A stretch of 12,510 nt of DNA from Cephalothrix spiralis (Eukaryota; Nemertea; Palaeonemertea; Archinemertea; Cephalotrichidae): assembly GCA_032353305.1 (NCBI GenBank), contig JAUCNG010257742.1, forward strand, positions 1 through 12,510, written 5' to 3'. The position numbers and the translations under genes were made by a program. Below are positions 1 through 6,600 of the stretch, one piece after another; the stretch's first letter is position 1, and the number at the start of each line of letters is the position of its first letter. The notes under the pieces were generated by a model. The model worked only from the letters and a program-made list of their open reading frames with translations. It made no database searches and had not been told where the DNA came from.

Positions 1-73
1 TGTTAGCTACCAAAAAATCATAGTGGCAATTTCTCCATCTTCTGGTGGGGGTAAGTCCCCCTTAGCACCCGGT

Positions 74-217
74 CTAATCTGTATATAACATAAACCCAAT
101 ATGAACACTCAAGTGATCTGTTTGGTAATTATTTCCCAAGAAATTACCGTAATCTCTGATATTTGTCAGGGTGCCCACATCTTTCGATAAAAAAATGTCA
201 ACATATTTCAAACTAAG
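74..217 (-). pseudogene. Possible non-LTR retrotransposon endonuclease remnant
   Basis: Reading the minus strand from 217 down to the TAG at 74-76 gives a 47-codon open stretch. It contains KYVDIFLSKD followed about 30 residues later by TDHLSVHIGF. These resemble the last two conserved blocks of the apurinic-type (EEP) endonuclease domain of non-LTR retrotransposons: the I-D-Y-I/F block before the last strand, and the S/T-D-H block with the catalytic Asp-His pair (here at about 113-118). A stop (TAA, 218-220) lies directly upstream in the same frame, and no upstream endonuclease motifs could be followed. If real, it is a dead fragment lying 3' of the ankyrin gene on the same strand. The call rests on two short motifs and could be chance. 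Confidence 0.33.
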
Positions 218-617
218 TTAAGAACCAGTATTGCCAATCATGTTTTTGAGAGAAATAGTCATATCCATTAGAAAAATTCGGGTGTTCGAAATCTTTCAAA
301 GTGAAGTTATTATTCTAGCCCGGAAATTTAAGTTCAACAATGGTTCCACTACTAGTGTTCTTTCAAATGTATTGTTATTTTTTCTGTTATGCTGCCTCAC
401 TGACAACACGAACTAACTGCAACACGAATTCAGCTCATCTATCGTAGATGTCACAGAGATAACTTCTTCAATTATTTCTTTCCAAGCCTTAGATATTAGA
501 TTAAGCAATTGATATCCTTTATCTGAACAGCCTTTATGTAGTGGTGTCAATGATTCATGTAACTGGTCCCGAATAATTCACTCAAAGGGAAGGGGTCGGT
601 TCGGTCCATTCCTTATC
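218..617. other. 3' flank of the ankyrin gene, no gene seen
   Basis: No convincing coding sequence or RNA gene is visible in these 400 bases. On the minus strand, where the 3' UTR of the ankyrin gene should lie, there is no canonical AATAAA or ATTAAA hexamer. The nearest candidates are the weak variants CATAAA (532-537) and GATAAA (518-523), about 80-100 nt past the stop codon. The true 3' end may therefore lie further downstream, or use a variant signal. A 61-codon plus-strand ORF at 231-416 resembles nothing and is judged spurious. Confidence 0.5.
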
Positions 618-3600
618 TTAGGACCAGTATCCCCCACCCCCATAGTACTCATCATCACTATCATCATATGAGCCTCCATAATAAAAACATCCATCATCAT
701 CGTCGTAGTCGTAATCATAATCACTGTCATAATAGTCGTCAACATCGTAAGTGTCAAAATCGTAAGTATTGTGCCAAACTCCTAAATTGTAACAGTCCTT
801 TGGAATCATTGACAACTTCTCTTGAAGTTCTTTATAGCTGACCCAGTCCTTGAGTGCTGAAGGAAGTACCAACTCGTCCAATTTTTGTTCGTAACTTTTT
901 GCTATTTTAACATCACGACCAGACAATTCGCTTATCTTGACTTCGTAGCATTTGGATTTGATTAAACATTCTCTGATAACCTTTCTTGTTTGATTTTTCA
1001 ACGAAAATGAGTTCTCATAGGTTGTTTGGATTTCCTCTGCTTCTTCTGGGTATGTTAGATACGCCTTTGCTGCAATATCGTACCTGCACTTGCTGCAGGT
1101 AATAAATAAAGCTATATTTAGTAAGTCGATTGACTTACAAAGCATTGACAAATTATCAACTGCCTTGCTTTTACAGAAATCAAGGGCACTAGCTGTTCCT
1201 TGGTTGAGACAATTCGCTACCCACTGGTCAGGTTCCTCAAATGTCCTATTCATCAAGCCATCATACATTACTCCATTTTGGTCCAAGCTGAATCCATTTT
1301 GGAATAATAATGTACGAACTGATAAACCAGCACGAAGAAAGCTGCTAGTATTCAATAATTCATTTGCTGAAACACATAGTCCTTCCTCGAGCAAGATTTT
1401 AATCATATCAATACTATCCAAACCTACTTTTTGTAGAGTTATTGATGGATCTAAATTTGTTCCTTTTCTCAGCAGCAGCTTAACGCCATCAATGTTTCCA
1501 GAAGAAACTACGAGGGAAAAAACTGAACTGCCGCAGGCACTCTCATTGAGATTGGTTCCATTATCTGCAAACAAGCTTAAACATTGGTTAAATGTCGTAT
1601 AAGTATTGTCATAGTTGGCCCTAATAGCGAGGTAAGCTATTGCTGATTTCCCATCAATATCAGTCTTGTTTATATCAGCGGAGTTATCAAGAAGAAGTTT
1701 CACTATATCAGGATTCCGATTTCTGGCGGCACTCATCAACAACGTCATCTTGTTTTTATCGGTGATGACATTAGGATCTGCTCCTTTTTCTAAGAAAATT
1801 TTTAAGCTGTCCATATTTAGTTTTAGGTAAGACAGTGCTGTTTTATCGCTCTCGTTCTTCAGGTTAACATCTGTTACTATATCTATTAGATACTTAATAA
1901 CTTCCGCATTGCCATTTTCTGAAGCTAGCATTAGTGGTGTTAATCCTTCCTTGCGGTGTAAAGGATAACCCATTTTCTCAATTTCGGATCCGTTTTCTGT
2001 TAATATTTTTATGCATTTGATGTTGCCCTTTCTTGAAGCAAAATGCAACGCACACATTTTATGTTCATCAACCTTGTCAACACTTGCACCATGCCTTAAT
2101 AATATCATCATCCCTTCATCATTTCCTTCCTCCGCAACAATCATTAGAGGTGTTTTACCAGTTTTGCCGACATCAACATTTGGGTCGCCGCCATGTTCAA
2201 GAAGAGTTTTTAAACAGATATTTATTTCCCTCTTCTTGTATCTGCTATATGCATCCATGAGATACGAAATTGCGTTTTGCTTTCTTTGGTCGCAAATATT
2301 CACTTCAGCTCCGTTCTGTATAAGGTCAATAATTGTTTTATCGTCTTTATTTCTCGATGCAATCATGAGCGGCGTTACCTCCTCATTATTTTTGGCGTCA
2401 GGATCTAAACCGTTCTTAATGAGATAGGTAATACAATGATTGTGCTTGTTTTCACATGCATAATGCAACGCACTTAGTCCGTTTTGATCATTCAAGCTAC
2501 CATTCGCCCCATTTGTTATCAGCATCTTAAGTGTTTCAAGATCACCTTGTTCTGCAGCACAGATCAGAAGGCTCTGCTGTGTCTTATATCCGCATATGTT
2601 TGGGTTAGCTCCACTCTGTAAGAGAACTTCTAAACATCCTTTTGCAAAAACATTTCGATTTAATGTGTACGACAATGCTTGATATCCTTTAGAATTAATC
2701 TGTTTAACATTCGCCCCATGCTTTAGGAGAGACTTAACCATATTTATCTTTCCATTTTTTACTGCTAGCATTAAGGAAGTCAAGCTTTCTTCTTCGGTTT
2801 GCCTATGACTCATCATATTTGGAAGTGCGTATACACCCATGAAGAATAAAGCCATTAGTTGAATATCGGGCTCAGACATATTAGTTGTTGTGTGCATGGT
2901 AGTGACATCATTTGGATTTGCTTTATTTGTAAGAAGTAGCTCAGCCACTTTACTATCACATCTTTCAGAGCTTGCAGCAAATATTAGAGCAGTCATCCCA
3001 CCTACTGATTTTGCATTTATGTATGCGCCATAATCAATCAAAAGTTTTATCCCATCATAAAAGTTATTTTCGACCGAAAACATTAAACTTGTTTTACCAT
3101 CTTTTGTTGTCGTGTGGTTTGGATCTACACCGTTTTTTAATAACACAGTTGCACAATCAATGCTTTTGACATACAAGCAAAAGTTTAGTGGGGATAAGTT
3201 TTCATCATTCAGTTGAACTAATGTACGGATGTTTGCCTGATAACTAACTAACAGTTCGAGCCCTTTTTTATTAGAATTTCGTATTTCTCTGAATATTGGA
3301 AATCTAAGAGCATGGACATCTGAATCAGGTCTGAATCTATAGGTAGACAAAAAATCGTCTAAAGAAACATTGGGATCTGCACCATGTTTCAATAATATTT
3401 CCAGGCATAAATTATGGTTGTCATTAGCTTGATCTTTACTATCTCTTTTCCCGTACATGTATGACAAAGCTGTTTTACCACGACCATCAGTCATTTTAAC
3501 ATCAGCATGGTTTTCTATTAGTAACCTTAGTATTTCCGGTTCTTTCCCCTCAGCTGCATACATCAAGGCTGTAGCTTCATTTTGTCCAAATTGTGTATCT

Positions 3601-6600
3601 ACGCTAGCTCCAATTGTTAATAGGAATTTCACAAATTCGACATTTCCTAACTTTGCGGCAGTAGCTAACGGTGTCTCAAACATCGAAGTCTTTTGTGTTC
3701 TATTTACATCAATTTTGAGATCTGATAAGAGTCTTAGAAGATCCAGAGATTGGGCTTCTATGGATAATCGCAGTAACTGATTATCCTGTGCATCTGTTAA
3801 ATCTATATCTGCCCCATTCTCAATTAAAAGTTTGACACATTCAACACTTCTTTTTTGAATTGCCAATTTGAGTGCCCTGTTACTTCCTAAAGATTTTCCA
3901 TACATGTAGCCGATATTGTAGCCGAAATCTGACGATTCCGTACTTGCATTTACGTCGGCATGCATCTGTATCAAATACTGTATACCTTGAATATTACCCC
4001 ATTTTGATTCAAGCATCAATGGCGTCATGTCATTTGAGTGATGTATCTTTACATTTGGATCTGCACCGTGGTCTAACAGCATTTTCATCATTTTATTATG
4101 TTCCTGAAAATTGTCTATATAATATCCATCTTCTTCACAGTTTTTATAAAGATATGCAAGCGCTGATTTTCCTTTGCTGCACTTTAGATTTATATCCAAT
4201 TCAACTTGACTTTTTAGCAAAAGTTCTAGAATATCAGCGTCTTTGTTTGCTGCAGAACACATGATAACTGTTTGTTGATCAGTGTTTGGCTTCATTTGAT
4301 CTAATCCCGCACTCAAAAGGAATTTAATACACTCTGTGTTATTATTTTTGATTGCATACCAGAGGGCTGTTTCGCCATTTTGATCTTCAAATGACAAGTC
4401 TCCACCACAGTTCAACACTAATTTTAAACCATCAAAATTACCATTTTTTGCTTCAAGCATTAATGCACTTATTTCCCCACATTCAGCCTTTGCACCCTTT
4501 TCTAGTAACAGTTCCAAACATCTATTATGCTCAGTCCATTCAACGTACGATTCTTTCTGGTATGGTTGTCTGTCATAATCTTCATGGTATAATAGTTGAT
4601 CATAAAATGTTCTGAAACCTTTTCTTGTATTATAGAGGTATGCTAATGCTGTGTTTTCAAATGCGTCTGTTAGATTGACACTAGCGTTCTTCTCAAGCAG
4701 TAACGTTAGGATCTCATGACTTTTTAGTGAAGCTGCTCTCATTAATACAGTTTCCTCACTGTCTCCAAATCTTAAATCAACATCAGCCCCATTTGCTAAG
4801 AGGATCTTCAACCCATCAATGTACTTTTGTTCTACTGCACAAGCTAGGGGTGTCTTTTTTCTGCTTTTTTGGTTAATATTTGAATTATAGTTTATCAAAA
4901 TGGTGAGAATATCACAACAACGGGATTCTATAGCAGTTGATAGCAATGGATAGCCTTTTTCATTTGTAACCTCAACATCTGCATCCTTTTCTAGTAGCAT
5001 CTTCACACATTCAATATTTCTATTTTGAACAGCATAAGACAAGGCGCTTACTTTCATATTGTTATAGTGTTCATTGATTACATTTACTTCTGCATCATAT
5101 TCCAATAGGTATTGCAAGCCTATAACATTCCCCCGCTTCGTTTCAAGCATTAGTGGTGTTGATCGGTGATACGAAAGTCTAATAACACTATTTGGATTAG
5201 CACCGTGTTCTAAAAGCATTCTTAAGACTTTGTTATGTTCTATGAAGTTGATTTCAGATTTATATAGATATCCAAGAGCAGTTTGTCCTGTTTTACATTT
5301 TGCATTGATATCTATATCATTTCTTAATTTTAACAGAAGTTCAAGAATACTAGTAGTTTCACTCTCTACTGCCTGCATGGTGACCGTTTTCTCAATACCG
5401 TTTTGTTTTATTTCCGCTCCAGCATCAAGTATGCATTTGAAACACTCTGTGTTTTTACTCTTTATCGCGTACCATAGGGCTGTTTCTCCGTTAGAGTCCA
5501 TGAAAGATAAATCACAGTCATGACTTAGAAGAAGTTTTAAACCTTCAACATTTCCCCACTTTGCTTCGAGCATTAGTGGCGTTGAACTATTGCGGGAAAC
5601 CCTTACATTGGGATCGCCGCCATGGTATAAGAGCATTCTTAGTATTTTGTTATGTTCTTCAAAGTTCCTTTGGTCAACTTCTGATTTATAAAGATATCCA
5701 AGAGCAGACATTCCTCTTGCACATTCTGCATTGATATCTATATCACTTTTTACTTGAAACAGAATTTCAAGAATGCTAACAGTTTTACTCTCTACTGCTT
5801 GCATGATGACAGTTTTCTTATTAATGTTTTCTTTAACGTCTGTCCCAGCTTCAAATAAACATTGGAAACATTCTGTGTGTTTGCCCTTAATGGTATACCA
5901 GATAGCTGTTTCCTCATTTCTGTCAGTAGGAGATAGGTTACAATCATGCCTCATGAGAAATTTTAAGCCCTCAATATTTCCCCTCGCTGCTTCAGACATC
6001 AGTGGCGTAAATTCGCTATTGGACAATCTACTAAGATTTGGATCAGCACCGTGATCCAAAAGTAATCTTAGGATTTTGTTATGTTCTTGTAAATCATTTT
6101 TGTCAATACCGAAGTATAGATATCCAAGTGCTGATGTTCCATCCATATCCTTTTCATTGATGTCAATGTCCTTCTTAACATTAAGAATAATTTCAAGAAC
6201 ATCAGCAGCCTCAAATTTTACTGCCTGCATAATGAAATTTTCACCATATTTCGTTAGTTTTGTAACATCTAATCCAGCATTCAGTAGAAATCGGAAACAG
6301 TCAGTGTTCTTACTCATGATGGCATATGAAAGGGCCGTTCGGCCATTATGGTCAGTGTAGAATATGTCGCAACCATGCCTTAATAATAATTTCAATCCTT
6401 CGATATTTCCATTTCTGGCTTCAATTATCAATGCACTTCTTTCCCCACTTTTAGAATTTGCACCTTTTTCCAGTAACAGTTCCAAACATCTATTATGCTC
6501 AGTCCATTCTTGATTTGAGATGTTAACGAGCGAATCTTCTTGGTCTAGTAGTTGATCACAATAAAATGTTCTGGGACCTTTTCTTGTATTATAGAGGTAT

